Source of the DNA: Desulfofustis sp. PB-SRB1
GTDB taxonomy: Bacteria > Desulfobacterota > Desulfobulbia > Desulfobulbales > Desulfocapsaceae
Direction of reading: 5' to 3'
Length of the DNA: 64,000 nucleotides
NCBI GenBank assembly: GCA_016722945.1
Contig: JAEQMT010000038.1
Location: 496,001 to 560,000, forward strand
The notes beneath the pieces are model-generated. The model was not told the origin of the DNA. It was given only the letters and a program-made list of their open reading frames with translations, and did not search any database. Positions within the stretch are counted from its first letter, which is position 1, and each line of letters starts with the position of its first letter. A program made the position numbers and the translations under genes. Shown piece by piece: positions 10,988 through 19,123 of the stretch.

Positions 10988-12121
10988 CTAGTACGCCTTA
11001 GAATCCGATATATCCTCATGGTCGATCTTTTTTGCATCCATCAGCCGCCATACGTAGGCGATATAGGCGAGCACAAACGGTATCACCATGGCCACATAGG
11101 TCATTGCCGTCAAGGTGTAGTGGCTCGACGACGCGTTATAGATCGATAGGCTCGACTGTAGATCATACTTGGACGGATAAAACGGGGTGCTATTGAAGCC
11201 GGCCGTGAAAAAGACCGCCAGCCCCACCAGCACGGTACCCAGCCCGCCGAACCAGATACCCCGCCGACCGCCGAGAAAGGCGGTGGCGATCACCCCATAC
11301 ACGACCAGCAGTAACCCCGCCAACAGCAGGCCCAGAACAATGGGCATAGCCAGCAGATTACCCAGATACTTGTAATCCACCATGCTGACCACGCCGTTTT
11401 CATCAAAACCAAAACCGGCCATGAAGACCAGGCGGATGAGTACGTACAGCAGAAACGGCAGGGCGCAGATCAGGCTGGTGAGACATGCCCGGCGCAGTCG
11501 CGTTTCAAGCTCCGGGGCGGAACTGAAATCGATGTTGTTAATCAGGTATTTAGCGCCCAGCACCCGGGCATTGAACACCAGAAACAACCCCAACGCCACG
11601 TTGAAGGGCGAAAAGGCCGCTTCCACTCCCATCAAGGGGTGGGTCCAGCGCACCTGGTTATACTCGTTAAGGACGAAGTTTGACCCGGTAAAGAAGGTGC
11701 CCACCGCCGCACCGATCAATAAAATACCCACCGAGCCGTTGATGAACAAAAAGATATCGTAGGTCTTCGTACCCAGCAAATTGTTTTCCTTTTTGCGATA
11801 CTCGTAGCTCACCGCCTGAATTATGAAGGTAAACAGAATCAGCATCCACACCCAGTAGGCACCACCGAAACTGGTGGCATAAAATTTGGGGAACGCGGCA
11901 AACAAGGCGCCGCCAAAGAGCACAAGGGTAGTGAAGGTCAACTCCCATTTCCGGCCCAGTGAATTGATGACCAGACTCTTTTCATAATCCGTTTTGGCAA
12001 CCTGCCAGAGCAGGGTCTGACCGCCCTGTACGAAGGTAAGGAACAAAAACAGCGAACCCACCACCGAGGCCAGCACCCACCACAACTGCTGTAAGGTGGT
12101 AATATCGAGGCTTCCGATCAT
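10988..12121 (-). CDS. cydB: cytochrome bd ubiquinol oxidase subunit II
   Basis: 377 residues, close to the usual CydB length, with eight to nine hydrophobic segments. The N-terminus LQQLWWVLASVVGSLFLFLTFVQGGQTLL and the following NSLGRKWELTFTTLVLFGGALFAAFP are characteristic (each longer than shown in its family). CydB pairs with CydA in the inner membrane and reduces O2 to water with quinol as donor; it holds no heme ligands in most types. It starts on the base after the cydA stop and is followed by the small membrane ORF. Confidence 0.95.
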   Translation of the reverse strand: MIGSLDITTLQQLWWVLASVVGSLFLFLTFVQGGQTLLWQVAKTDYEKSLVINSLGRKWELTFTTLVLFGGALFAAFPKFYATSFGGAYWVWMLILFTFIIQAVSYEYRKKENNLLGTKTYDIFLFINGSVGILLIGAAVGTFFTGSNFVLNEYNQVRWTHPLMGVEAAFSPFNVALGLFLVFNARVLGAKYLINNIDFSSAPELETRLRRACLTSLICALPFLLYVLIRLVFMAGFGFDENGVVSMVDYKYLGNLLAMPIVLGLLLAGLLLVVYGVIATAFLGGRRGIWFGGLGTVLVGLAVFFTAGFNSTPFYPSKYDLQSSLSIYNASSSHYTLTAMTYVAMVIPFVLAYIAYVWRLMDAKKIDHEDISDSKAY

Positions 12122-13654
12122 CTATGCACCCTCCGGTCCTTTGCTGATCACACGCAGCATTATTTTGATTTCCGCCAGCAGCAAGAGGGTAAAAAGCCCG
12201 GCAAACATCCAGAACGTTACGATGACATTGCCGGCCCCAATATTGCTGGTGGCCACTCCCACCGGCAGCATGCTCTGAATTGCCCAGGGCTGACGCCCCA
12301 CTTCGGCGACGATCCAGCCCGCCTGACTGGCCAGCATTGCCAGAAAAAACGAGGCGATGCCCAAAGGCAGCAGCCAGCGTTTATCGGCGATCGTCCCTTT
12401 CGTGGTGTATACAAGATAGGCAATACTGATGAAACCAAAGAAAACGGCGAGAAACACCATGATATGAAAGGCGTAGAACGACATCTGCACCGGCGGTACC
12501 GCATCTTCAGGTGTCTGCAAATAGCCGTAACCGAGAAAATCCCTGTTTAGGTCAAAATCCGCCAGAGCTATCTCAGCAGCGGCATCATCACCGGCGCCGC
12601 GGGCATCCTTGAAGGCGGCCAGATCGATTCTCGCCTGCCGGCCACGCTGCATCATCTCGTCAACCCCAACAATCCCTTCAGCCTCGTTGCCGTAGACCAG
12701 ATCGTTGATGCCCGGTACGAAAGAATCCGCCGAACGGTTCGCCAGTAGCGACAGCATGGCAGGAATTTTCACCGAGAAAAGAAATGGATCTTCATCGCTG
12801 CCGGGCAATACCGCCGGATTAAGAATACCGAACGCCACCAGATCGGCGCCGTGCTCTCCATCAAACAGACCTTCGTAGGCGGCCAGTTTCATCGGCTGGG
12901 TGTAGGCGTTGGAGTAGGCCGACTCGTCTCCGGTTAGTCCCAGATAGGCAAAGGAGAAAAGGCCGAATACCGAGGCCACCAGAATGGAGCGGGTCGCCAT
13001 CTGGATATGACGCCGTTTAAGCAGAAACCAGGAAGAGACAGCTATTACGAAGGCGGCGGCAATCATAAAGCCGGCGCTGGTGGTATGGGTAAACTTGGCA
13101 ATGGCCACCGGTGAGAAGAGTACCTCCCAGAAATTCTGCATCTCAAAGCGAACCGATTCGGGATTGAACTCCATGCCCACCGGGTGCTGCATCCAGCCGT
13201 TTGCCACAAGAATCCAGAGAGCGGAGAGGTTCGATCCCACCGCCACCATCCAGGTGGAAAAGAGATGAAACCCCTTGGAGACCCTCTCCCAGCCAAAAAA
13301 CATGACGGCAAAGAAGGTGGCCTCCAGGAAAAAGGCGACAATGCCCTCAACCGCCAGCGGCGCGCCGAAGATGTCCCCCACCATCCAGGAATAGTTTGAC
13401 CAGTTGGTACCGAATTCAAATTCCAGGATGATCCCGGTGGCAACGCCGATGGCAAAGTTAACGCCAAACAGGGTCATCCAGAATTTGGTCAGCTGTTTCC
13501 ATTTTTCATCACCGGTCTTCACATAAATCGTCTCAAAAAACGCACAGAGAAACGACAGCCCCAGAGTCAGCGGGACAAACATCCAGTGATACATTGCCGT
13601 CAAGGCAAATTGTGCCCTGGACCAGTTGACCAGGCCCAGATCTATTTCACTCAT
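12122..13654 (-). CDS. cydA: cytochrome bd ubiquinol oxidase subunit I
   Basis: 510 residues. CydA binds hemes b558, b595 and d and the quinol. The axial-ligand region RAQFALTAMYHWMFVPLTLG places a His at residue 23, and GWIVAEVGRQPW, the family signature, lies near residues 445-456. The periplasmic region between about residues 250 and 385 is long and hydrophilic, so this is the long Q-loop type. A clear AAGGAGG lies 8 bases before the ATG. In an anaerobe this high-affinity oxidase is usually linked to oxygen defence or microaerobic respiration. It follows the DUF4492 gene and directly precedes cydB. Confidence 0.96.
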   Translation of the reverse strand: MSEIDLGLVNWSRAQFALTAMYHWMFVPLTLGLSFLCAFFETIYVKTGDEKWKQLTKFWMTLFGVNFAIGVATGIILEFEFGTNWSNYSWMVGDIFGAPLAVEGIVAFFLEATFFAVMFFGWERVSKGFHLFSTWMVAVGSNLSALWILVANGWMQHPVGMEFNPESVRFEMQNFWEVLFSPVAIAKFTHTTSAGFMIAAAFVIAVSSWFLLKRRHIQMATRSILVASVFGLFSFAYLGLTGDESAYSNAYTQPMKLAAYEGLFDGEHGADLVAFGILNPAVLPGSDEDPFLFSVKIPAMLSLLANRSADSFVPGINDLVYGNEAEGIVGVDEMMQRGRQARIDLAAFKDARGAGDDAAAEIALADFDLNRDFLGYGYLQTPEDAVPPVQMSFYAFHIMVFLAVFFGFISIAYLVYTTKGTIADKRWLLPLGIASFFLAMLASQAGWIVAEVGRQPWAIQSMLPVGVATSNIGAGNVIVTFWMFAGLFTLLLLAEIKIMLRVISKGPEGA

Positions 13655-13716
13655 CTACCATCCTCCTTTTTGGGTTGCTTGTGATACATTCGAGCTTGTA
13701 GGAAGAGCCTCATTGT

Positions 13717-13932
13717 TCATGGTTCTCTGGTTATTTGTTCAAGGACGTATTGCGACCTTTGCTCATCCGAGTCAAAACGGGTGCTGAGAAAATCGGGAAA
13801 GAAAAACAGCTTGAGCACGGCAAACATGATGAAAAGCTTGATGAAAATGATTTTCCACAGGGTTCTGCCCACCGTCATGGCGGCAAAACCGTCCCGATAA
13901 AACCGATAAACCTTAACAAAAAGAGAACTCAT
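13717..13932 (-). CDS. DUF4492 protein, first gene of the cyd operon
   Basis: 71 residues. The sequence SSLFVKVYRFYRDGFAAMTV and the segment WKIIFIKLFIMFAVLKLFFF followed by PDFL are typical of DUF4492, a small family commonly encoded next to cytochrome bd oxidases in anaerobes and epsilonproteobacteria. It has one transmembrane helix (about residues 27-47) with basic residues on the N-terminal side and an acidic C-terminus. It lies 62 bp upstream of cydA in the same direction. Function is not established; assembly or accessory subunit is a reasonable guess from its neighbours. Confidence 0.85.
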   Translation of the reverse strand: MSSLFVKVYRFYRDGFAAMTVGRTLWKIIFIKLFIMFAVLKLFFFPDFLSTRFDSDEQRSQYVLEQITREP

Positions 13933-14014
13933 GTGTAAAACGAGGCGAACTGATTTATCTATAAGTGGCTATAATACCTTCTGATACCATTTGAAAACAA
14001 GCGTAATTATATCA

Positions 14015-14149
14015 TGATGCGCTCGTAAAAACCCATATGCCCGTCATATCCGAATTGATCCGACATCCATAATTAAATGAAATCACTGGATTCCCGCTTT
14101 CGCGGGAATGACGGCAGCGAGCAATTTTGATGTTTTTACGAATTCATCA
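14015..14149 (-). repeat. R2 dispersed repeat, copy A
   Basis: A 135-bp element with terminal repeats TGATGCGCTCGTAAAAA at 14015-14031 and TTTTTACGAATTCATCA at the other end. It contains the hairpin-forming ATTCCCGCTTTCGCGGGAAT, a palindromic core found in intergenic repeats of many proteobacteria. It is in reverse orientation relative to copy C. Copy B lies 5 bp away. Confidence 0.8.
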
Positions 14150-14154
14150 AATAA

Positions 14155-14277
14155 TGATGCACTCGTAAAAACCCTAAATCCTAACTTTGATGGGCAACAT
14201 ATAGTGTTTCAGATTCTAAAGTATATACAACAAGTAGTGTAAATGTGGTTTGTCGAGGACTTTTTACGAGAGCATCA
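14155..14277. repeat. R2 dispersed repeat, copy B (divergent interior)
   Basis: A 123-bp element with the same ends as copy A, TGATGCACTCGTAAAAA and TTTTTACGAGAGCATCA (15 of 17 positions complementary). It is flanked on both sides by AATAA, a possible 5-bp target duplication. The interior is AT-rich and lacks the GCGGGAAT hairpin, so it shares ends but not core with copy A. Together copies A and B fill most of the 369-bp gap between the cyd operon and the TraB-like gene; no gene is seen there. Confidence 0.75.
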
Positions 14278-14301
14278 AATAATAACATGACCTGAAAACC
14301 A

Positions 14302-15225
14302 ATGCATCCCAGTCCACCCATCCTCATGCTTCTTACCCGAACACTTATCAATGCCGCCGCACTCATCGTTTTACTGGCCGCGGCGCCGGTATGTGGATAT
14401 GGCGCCTCACCGGTCTGGAAAGTGAGCAACGGTGAGAACTATCTCTACCTGGGTGGCACTATCCACCTCCTGAGCATCACCGACTATCCGTTACCCGATG
14501 CCTTCAAAGAGGCGTACCGAAACGCGGAGCGACTTATCCTTGAGATAGACATTCAGGCTATGAACGCACCAGAGGTACAGCGTGCCCTGATGACCACCCT
14601 GATCTATCCCGGAGATACCACCATTGCCGACACACTGCAGCCGGCTACCTTTGCTCGGCTCAAGGAGTATCTGGAAAAGCGAAACCTGTACAGCTCGGTA
14701 TTGCTGAAATTCAAACCGGGCCTGCTGATCGTGACCCTGACCACTATTGAACTGCAAAAGCTTGGCATGGGCAGTGATGGAGTTGACGTCTATTTTGACG
14801 AATTGGCGAGAAACGATGGAAAACCACGGGGGTTTCTGGAGAGCATTGAGGAACAGCTGAGGTTTCTTGCCGAAATGGGAGTCGGCAACGAGGATGCCCT
14901 GATTCTCCAACAACTCGAAGATTTAGAGAACCTGCCGGCAATGCTTGCCCAGTTGAAAGAGTCGTGGCGGCGCGGCGACGTGGATGGTCTGGCCAGGATT
15001 GCCATTGATCCCTGGCGCGAACAGTTCCCAGAGATATACGAAACTCTGCTGGCGCGGCGTAACGCACGCTGGATAAGTGATATAGAAACAATGATGGAAA
15101 GCCCAGAAATTGAGATGGTGCTGGTGGGCGCCCTGCACCTGGCGGGCGAAGACGGTTTACTCGCGTTGCTCGCGGACCAAGGCTATGATATAGAGAATTT
15201 ACAATCACCACACAGAGAGCCATAA
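14302..15225 (+). CDS. TraB/GumN family protein, exported
   Basis: 307 residues. A signal peptide covers about residues 1-35 (LINAAALIVLLAAAPVCGYG). The mature part starts VWKVSNGENYLYLGGTIHLL, with the GTIH motif of the TraB/GumN/TIKI family, and includes an ILEIDI segment and the closing EMVLVGALHLAGEDGLL, where the second conserved GxxH occurs. The family adopts a metalloprotease-like fold; animal TIKI proteins cleave Wnt, while bacterial roles are mostly unknown. It begins 25 bp after R2 copy B, and a DinB-like gene follows after 5 bp. An internal ATG at 14326 is an alternative start. Confidence 0.85.
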   Translation: MHPSPPILMLLTRTLINAAALIVLLAAAPVCGYGASPVWKVSNGENYLYLGGTIHLLSITDYPLPDAFKEAYRNAERLILEIDIQAMNAPEVQRALMTTLIYPGDTTIADTLQPATFARLKEYLEKRNLYSSVLLKFKPGLLIVTLTTIELQKLGMGSDGVDVYFDELARNDGKPRGFLESIEEQLRFLAEMGVGNEDALILQQLEDLENLPAMLAQLKESWRRGDVDGLARIAIDPWREQFPEIYETLLARRNARWISDIETMMESPEIEMVLVGALHLAGEDGLLALLADQGYDIENLQSPHREP

Positions 15226-15230
15226 GTAAG

Positions 15231-15773
15231 TTGATCTTAAAAACCATTATTCAATCGCTGTTTGCCATTACCAGTCGGGCCAAGGCATCGCGCCAGGCGG
15301 AAAAGGCGTTGCACGACTATCTCGAGCTGGCAGAACAGATTGAACCGGTCCAGGGGTGCACTCCGGTGACGGTGCCGCCCATGCGGGGGTTGGACGAGGA
15401 TATGCGCGGTTGGTCTTTTTACCAGATCCTGGCGCACAACGGTATTGTCGCCCACACGATTTCGGCCATTATCAACCAGCTTGCCGTGGGAGAAACCCTG
15501 CATGGTGCAGCCGTCATCAATCCCAAAACAGACGTGATGCCGGCTACCGATGTAGGGGAAGAACAGGTGGCACGGCTACGAGACGAGGTAGATAAACACC
15601 TTGCCATGGTTGGCACCCTTGGTACGTTGCGGGGCGGCGCCACCACCCCGCACCCGCTTTTCGGCACATTCGACGCACACCGCTGGCACTGCATGTTCGC
15701 CTTCCACCTCAAGATCCATCTCGATCAGGCACGCTATGTGGTCAGCCGGTTCGCCACCGAAAACAAATCTTGA
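15231..15773 (+). CDS. DinB-like four-helix protein
   Basis: 180 residues from a TTG at 15231, 5 bp after the TraB-like stop; AGAGAG upstream could act as ribosome-binding site. No ATG in the first part of the frame would preserve the fold. The C-terminal segment HPLFGTFDAHRWHCMFAFHL with KIHLDQARYV, together with an earlier His in ILAHNGIVAH, resembles the DinB_2/DUF1569 superfamily, in which three histidines bind a metal. Many members use bacillithiol, mycothiol or glutathione; others are uncharacterised. No substrate can be named. It is probably cotranscribed with the TraB-like gene. Confidence 0.7.
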   Translation: MILKTIIQSLFAITSRAKASRQAEKALHDYLELAEQIEPVQGCTPVTVPPMRGLDEDMRGWSFYQILAHNGIVAHTISAIINQLAVGETLHGAAVINPKTDVMPATDVGEEQVARLRDEVDKHLAMVGTLGTLRGGATTPHPLFGTFDAHRWHCMFAFHLKIHLDQARYVVSRFATENKS

Positions 15774-15954
15774 TAAGAATCAGTGATGATTGCCTGGAAA
15801 GAAGTTGCTGAAATCAAAGAGTCTGATTAAGCTTGCGGCATTACAATCTTTTGACTCATAATCACCCGAAAGCGCTAACATTCACCAAATAACTCATCCG
15901 CCAGAAATGGCGTTCGATGCTCCGAGGCACGGAGTAGTATTGCCAGGATGACAT

Positions 15955-16773
15955 ATGCAAGATCATCACATGAACCCACGCGCGATGGTCGCTTCCATCC
16001 TGCATAATCGGTATCTCATCATAAAATCGATTCAGCGTGAAGTGTATGGCCGGTATCGGGGGTCGTTTCTCGGAATTCTCTGGTCGTTTTTTACCCCACT
16101 GCTGATGTTGGCCGTATACACCTTTGTTTTCAGCGTGGTATTCAAGGCACGGTGGGGCGGTGGAAGCGGATCCAAAACGGAATTCGCCCTGCTGCTTTTC
16201 GCCGGCCTTATTGTGTACAATCTTTTTGCCGAGTGCATCAATCGGGCGCCGTCGCTAATCATGAGTAATAACCATTACGTCACCAGGGTCGTCTATCCCA
16301 TTGAAATTTTCCCCGTTATTAACCTGGGCAGCGCGATCTTCCACATGGCCATAAGCCTTGTGGTCTGGCTCCTGGCATACACCGTGCTCTTTGGCATGCC
16401 ACATGCCACCACACTCTATCTCCCTGTTATTCTTTTCCCATTGGGATTCTTTATTCTTGGTCTCTGTTGGCTGCTATCTTCGCTGGGTGTCTACCTGCGA
16501 GACGTCAACCAGATCATATCGATCATCACCACCGCCCTGCTCTTTCTCTCACCGATTTTCTATTCCGCCGACCGTCTTCCCCCACAATTCCAGATTATCA
16601 TGCATATCAACCCGCTTTCCGGTGTCATCGAGCAGACCCGAAATGCCCTTTTCTGGGGCATCGGTCCGTCTCCATCTCTTCTTGCCCTGCAATATGTCGG
16701 TGCGGCCTTGGTCTGCTGTCTCGGTTTTGCCTGGTTCCAAAAAACGAGAAAGGGGTTTGCCGATGTCATCTGA
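15955..16773 (+). CDS. polysaccharide ABC exporter permease (Wzm type)
   Basis: 272 residues with six hydrophobic segments, an ABC-2 type permease. The N-terminal LIIKSIQREVYGRYRGSFLG and LGILWSFFTPLLMLAVYTFV are characteristic of Wzm/KpsM/TagG exporters of O-antigen, capsule or teichoic acid. A second in-frame ATG lies four codons in. The stop overlaps the next gene by 11 bp, and that gene is the matching ATPase, so the two form a complete exporter. No O-antigen biosynthesis cluster is adjacent. Confidence 0.92.
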   Translation: MQDHHMNPRAMVASILHNRYLIIKSIQREVYGRYRGSFLGILWSFFTPLLMLAVYTFVFSVVFKARWGGGSGSKTEFALLLFAGLIVYNLFAECINRAPSLIMSNNHYVTRVVYPIEIFPVINLGSAIFHMAISLVVWLLAYTVLFGMPHATTLYLPVILFPLGFFILGLCWLLSSLGVYLRDVNQIISIITTALLFLSPIFYSADRLPPQFQIIMHINPLSGVIEQTRNALFWGIGPSPSLLALQYVGAALVCCLGFAWFQKTRKGFADVI

Positions 16774-18139
16774 TGTAGCGATACAGACGGATTGCCTGTC
16801 GAAGTGCTACCTTATATACGACAAGCCGCACTACCGTCTGCTGCAGATGATCTGGCGAGGGAAAAGACAGTATTACCGGGAATTCTGGGCTGTTCAGGAT
16901 GTTTCACTGACTGTCGGCAGAGGTGAAACCGTCGGAATAATCGGTAAAAACGGATCGGGTAAATCAACCCTGCTGAAGATGATCTGCGGCACCCTCAACC
17001 CCACCCGCGGCTCTTACACCACGAAAGGGAGAATTGCGGCAATTTTGGAGCTGGGTTCAGGTTTCAATCCTGATTTTACCGGAAGAGAAAACGTCTACAT
17101 GAAGGCTTCCATCTTAGGGCTTACCAGTGAGGAAATCGACGCCCGTTTTCAATCAATCGCCGATTTTGCCGAAATAGGCGAATTCATGGAGCAGCCAACA
17201 CGCACCTACTCGAGCGGGATGATGGTGAGGCTGGCCTTTGCCGTTTCCGTCAATGTCGACCCCGAGATTCTCGTCATCGATGAGGCATTGGCGGTCGGTG
17301 ACGAGAAATTTCAGCGGAAGTGCTTTGCCCGGATCGAGCAGATCAAGGAAAAGGGTGCAACGATTCTGTTCGTTTCTCACTCAGGGGCCTCTGTCGTGCA
17401 GCTCTGTGATCGCGCGGTGTTAATGGATCACGGAGAGTTGCTTGCGGTTGGGTTGCCAAAAGAGATATATGGGCGCTATCAGCAGTTATTGTACGCTCCC
17501 GATGAAAACAGAGCCGTGGTACGAGATGAAATCAGACAGCTGTCCAGACAATCCGTTGCCGGCACACGTAAAATAGAGCAGCCATCTCCACCGGCTGCCA
17601 AAGATGCCGTTAAACCCAAGAAAGTGGTGGTGGCCGTATCTGAGGACCGCTATGACCCCAACATGGTGCCCACCAGCACCATCTCCTACGAGGGCACGGA
17701 CGCCGTTATCGGTAAGCCGATGATACTTTCAGGAAACGGCGAGCGGGTTAACCATCTTGTACGGGGAAAACGATATCGCTATGTCTACTGTGTTGAGTTT
17801 AAACGGGAAGTCTTTTATGTGCGATTCGGTATGCTTATCAAAACAAAATTGGGAGTCGAGCTTGGTGGGGCGGTATCCTCACCTGATCGGAATAGCTCAT
17901 TGCAGCGCGTGAAACAGGGCGATATCTACCGGGTCGAATTTGATTTTCACTGCTGCCTGAATACCGGCGACTATTTTCTCAACGCGGGAGCATTGGGATG
18001 TCTCAATGAGTCAGGCGCCGAACAATATCTGCACCGAACCCTCGACGCCGCCATGTTCAAGGTCCAGCCGGAGAAACATAACACCAGTACCGCAATTGTC
18101 GACTTTGACTGCAGAACCAGAATTCTGGCTGAAGAGTAA
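16763..18139 (+). CDS. polysaccharide ABC exporter ATPase with C-terminal carbohydrate-binding domain (Wzt type)
   Basis: 458 residues from the ATG at 16763 (MSSDVAIQTDCLSKCYLIYD); the frame is open much further upstream but that part is a shadow of the permease gene. ABC motifs are IIGKNGSGKSTLLKMICG (Walker A, about residues 60-77), YSSGMMVRLAFA (signature) and ILVIDEALAVGDEKF (Walker B). After about residue 290 a second domain of some 165 residues resembles the Wzt C-terminal beta-sandwich (pfam14524 type) that recognises the capped end of the polysaccharide before export. The presence of this domain argues for an O-antigen whose chain carries a terminal modification. Confidence 0.92.
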   Translation: MSSDVAIQTDCLSKCYLIYDKPHYRLLQMIWRGKRQYYREFWAVQDVSLTVGRGETVGIIGKNGSGKSTLLKMICGTLNPTRGSYTTKGRIAAILELGSGFNPDFTGRENVYMKASILGLTSEEIDARFQSIADFAEIGEFMEQPTRTYSSGMMVRLAFAVSVNVDPEILVIDEALAVGDEKFQRKCFARIEQIKEKGATILFVSHSGASVVQLCDRAVLMDHGELLAVGLPKEIYGRYQQLLYAPDENRAVVRDEIRQLSRQSVAGTRKIEQPSPPAAKDAVKPKKVVVAVSEDRYDPNMVPTSTISYEGTDAVIGKPMILSGNGERVNHLVRGKRYRYVYCVEFKREVFYVRFGMLIKTKLGVELGGAVSSPDRNSSLQRVKQGDIYRVEFDFHCCLNTGDYFLNAGALGCLNESGAEQYLHRTLDAAMFKVQPEKHNTSTAIVDFDCRTRILAEE

Positions 18140-18180
18140 GAATGCTTATCATCCGGGGTAGATCGACACCAAGCAAACAA

Positions 18181-18315
18181 TGATGGACTCGCAAAAACCT
18201 CAAAATTGCTTGCTTTCGTCATTCCCGCGAAAGCGGGAATCCAGTAATTTCAATTGATTATGAATGTCAGGTCAGCTCCGTTATGACTGGAATATGGGTT
18301 TTTACGAAAGCATCA
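18181..18315 (+). repeat. R2 dispersed repeat, copy C
   Basis: A 135-bp element with ends TGATGGACTCGCAAAAA and TTTTTACGAAAGCATCA and an internal palindrome ATTCCCGCGAAAGCGGGAAT. It is flanked by AACAA on both sides, a possible 5-bp target duplication. It reaches into the apparent 5' extension of the following gene, which shows that the ATG at 18283 is not the true start. Confidence 0.85.
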
Positions 18316-18357
18316 AACAATACAGGCTCTACAAATCGAATCTGGGCTAAACATGAT

Positions 18358-18738
18358 ATGAACGAACACTACGTGGCCAATCCGGCGATGTTCAAAAACA
18401 ACCCGCTCGGATTTATCATCTCGCTGCTGCTCATCCCGGTGGGGGTCGGGCTTATCATCCTGCTCTGGTGGCACCTGAAGAACAAAGCGTCAAAGCTGAT
18501 CATCACCGATGATACCATCCTGTACGAAAAGGGGCTGCTCAGCAAGGAACGTTCGGAGATCGATATCGACAGCGTCCGCACCGTAAAAATCAAGCAATCG
18601 TTTTTCAATCGCATTTTCGGGGTGGGCGCCATCGAAATCTATACCGCCGGTGACGCCCCGGAGATTATCGCGGCGGGCATGCCGGATCCCAACCGCGTCC
18701 GTGAACTGGTCAGAGCCGGCAAAGAGGATGAGCACTGA
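18358..18738 (+). CDS. bacterial PH domain (bPH2/DUF304) membrane protein
   Basis: 126 residues from the ATG at 18358 (MNEHYVANPAMFKNNPLGF). A start at 18283 is in frame, but its first 11 codons lie in repeat R2 copy C and are unlike a protein. Two hydrophobic stretches around residues 19-40 (IISLLLIPVGVGLIILLWW) are followed by a beta-rich domain: SKLIITDDTILYEKGLLSKE, then IDIDSVRTVKIKQSFFNRIF and GVGAIEIYTAGD. This is the layout of YdbS/YdbT-like bPH2 proteins. Role unknown. A small membrane gene follows after 2 bp. Confidence 0.8.
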   Translation: MNEHYVANPAMFKNNPLGFIISLLLIPVGVGLIILLWWHLKNKASKLIITDDTILYEKGLLSKERSEIDIDSVRTVKIKQSFFNRIFGVGAIEIYTAGDAPEIIAAGMPDPNRVRELVRAGKEDEH

Positions 18739-18740
18739 GC

Positions 18741-19055
18741 ATGACCGGCCAGTCCGACCAGAAAGACCAGAAAGAGGCGCGCACCATCGCCATCTTCTTG
18801 ATCGCCCTGATGGTTGCCCTTGGAGTTGCGGCCCTGTTATTGCTACCGGCTCTTTCAGGCATCGCCGCCGACCACCTATCTCCGGGACTGGGTTTGAAAA
18901 ATGCGGCCATCATCTCGTTTTTTCTCACTATCACTCTCATGATCGTCTTTGCCATTGCAGCGGGCGATGGAATAATCGGCGAGATTCAATTCATGCTCGG
19001 CAGCTTTTTTCTGTTCTTTTCCGTGCTGTGGCTGCTTCTTGCCTGGGTTTTCTAA
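18741..19055 (+). CDS. small three-helix membrane protein of unknown function
   Basis: 104 residues. A charged N-terminus (QSDQKDQKEAR) precedes three hydrophobic segments at about residues 15-38, 52-73 and 80-103. I do not recognise the family. It starts 2 bp after the PH-domain gene and is almost certainly cotranscribed with it. Its stop is followed after 5 bp by a stretch resembling one end of repeat R1. Confidence 0.65.
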   Translation: MTGQSDQKDQKEARTIAIFLIALMVALGVAALLLLPALSGIAADHLSPGLGLKNAAIISFFLTITLMIVFAIAAGDGIIGEIQFMLGSFFLFFSVLWLLLAWVF

Positions 19056-19123
19056 TGGGAACCTTGCAAAACGACTTTCCCGCCCGACTCATACTACCGA
19101 ATATCGAAATCGCCCTACTGCAA

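Noticed and set aside
16358-16762. A 135-codon upstream extension of the Wzt-type ATPase
   Set aside because: It lies wholly within the permease gene in another frame and does not look like protein of the family.
19061-19092. A sixth R1 copy after the small membrane gene
   Set aside because: Only about 30 bp (ACCTTGCAAAACGACTTTCC and a CGCCCG block) resemble one end of R1, and the interior is not conserved. It may be a relic but is too short to call.
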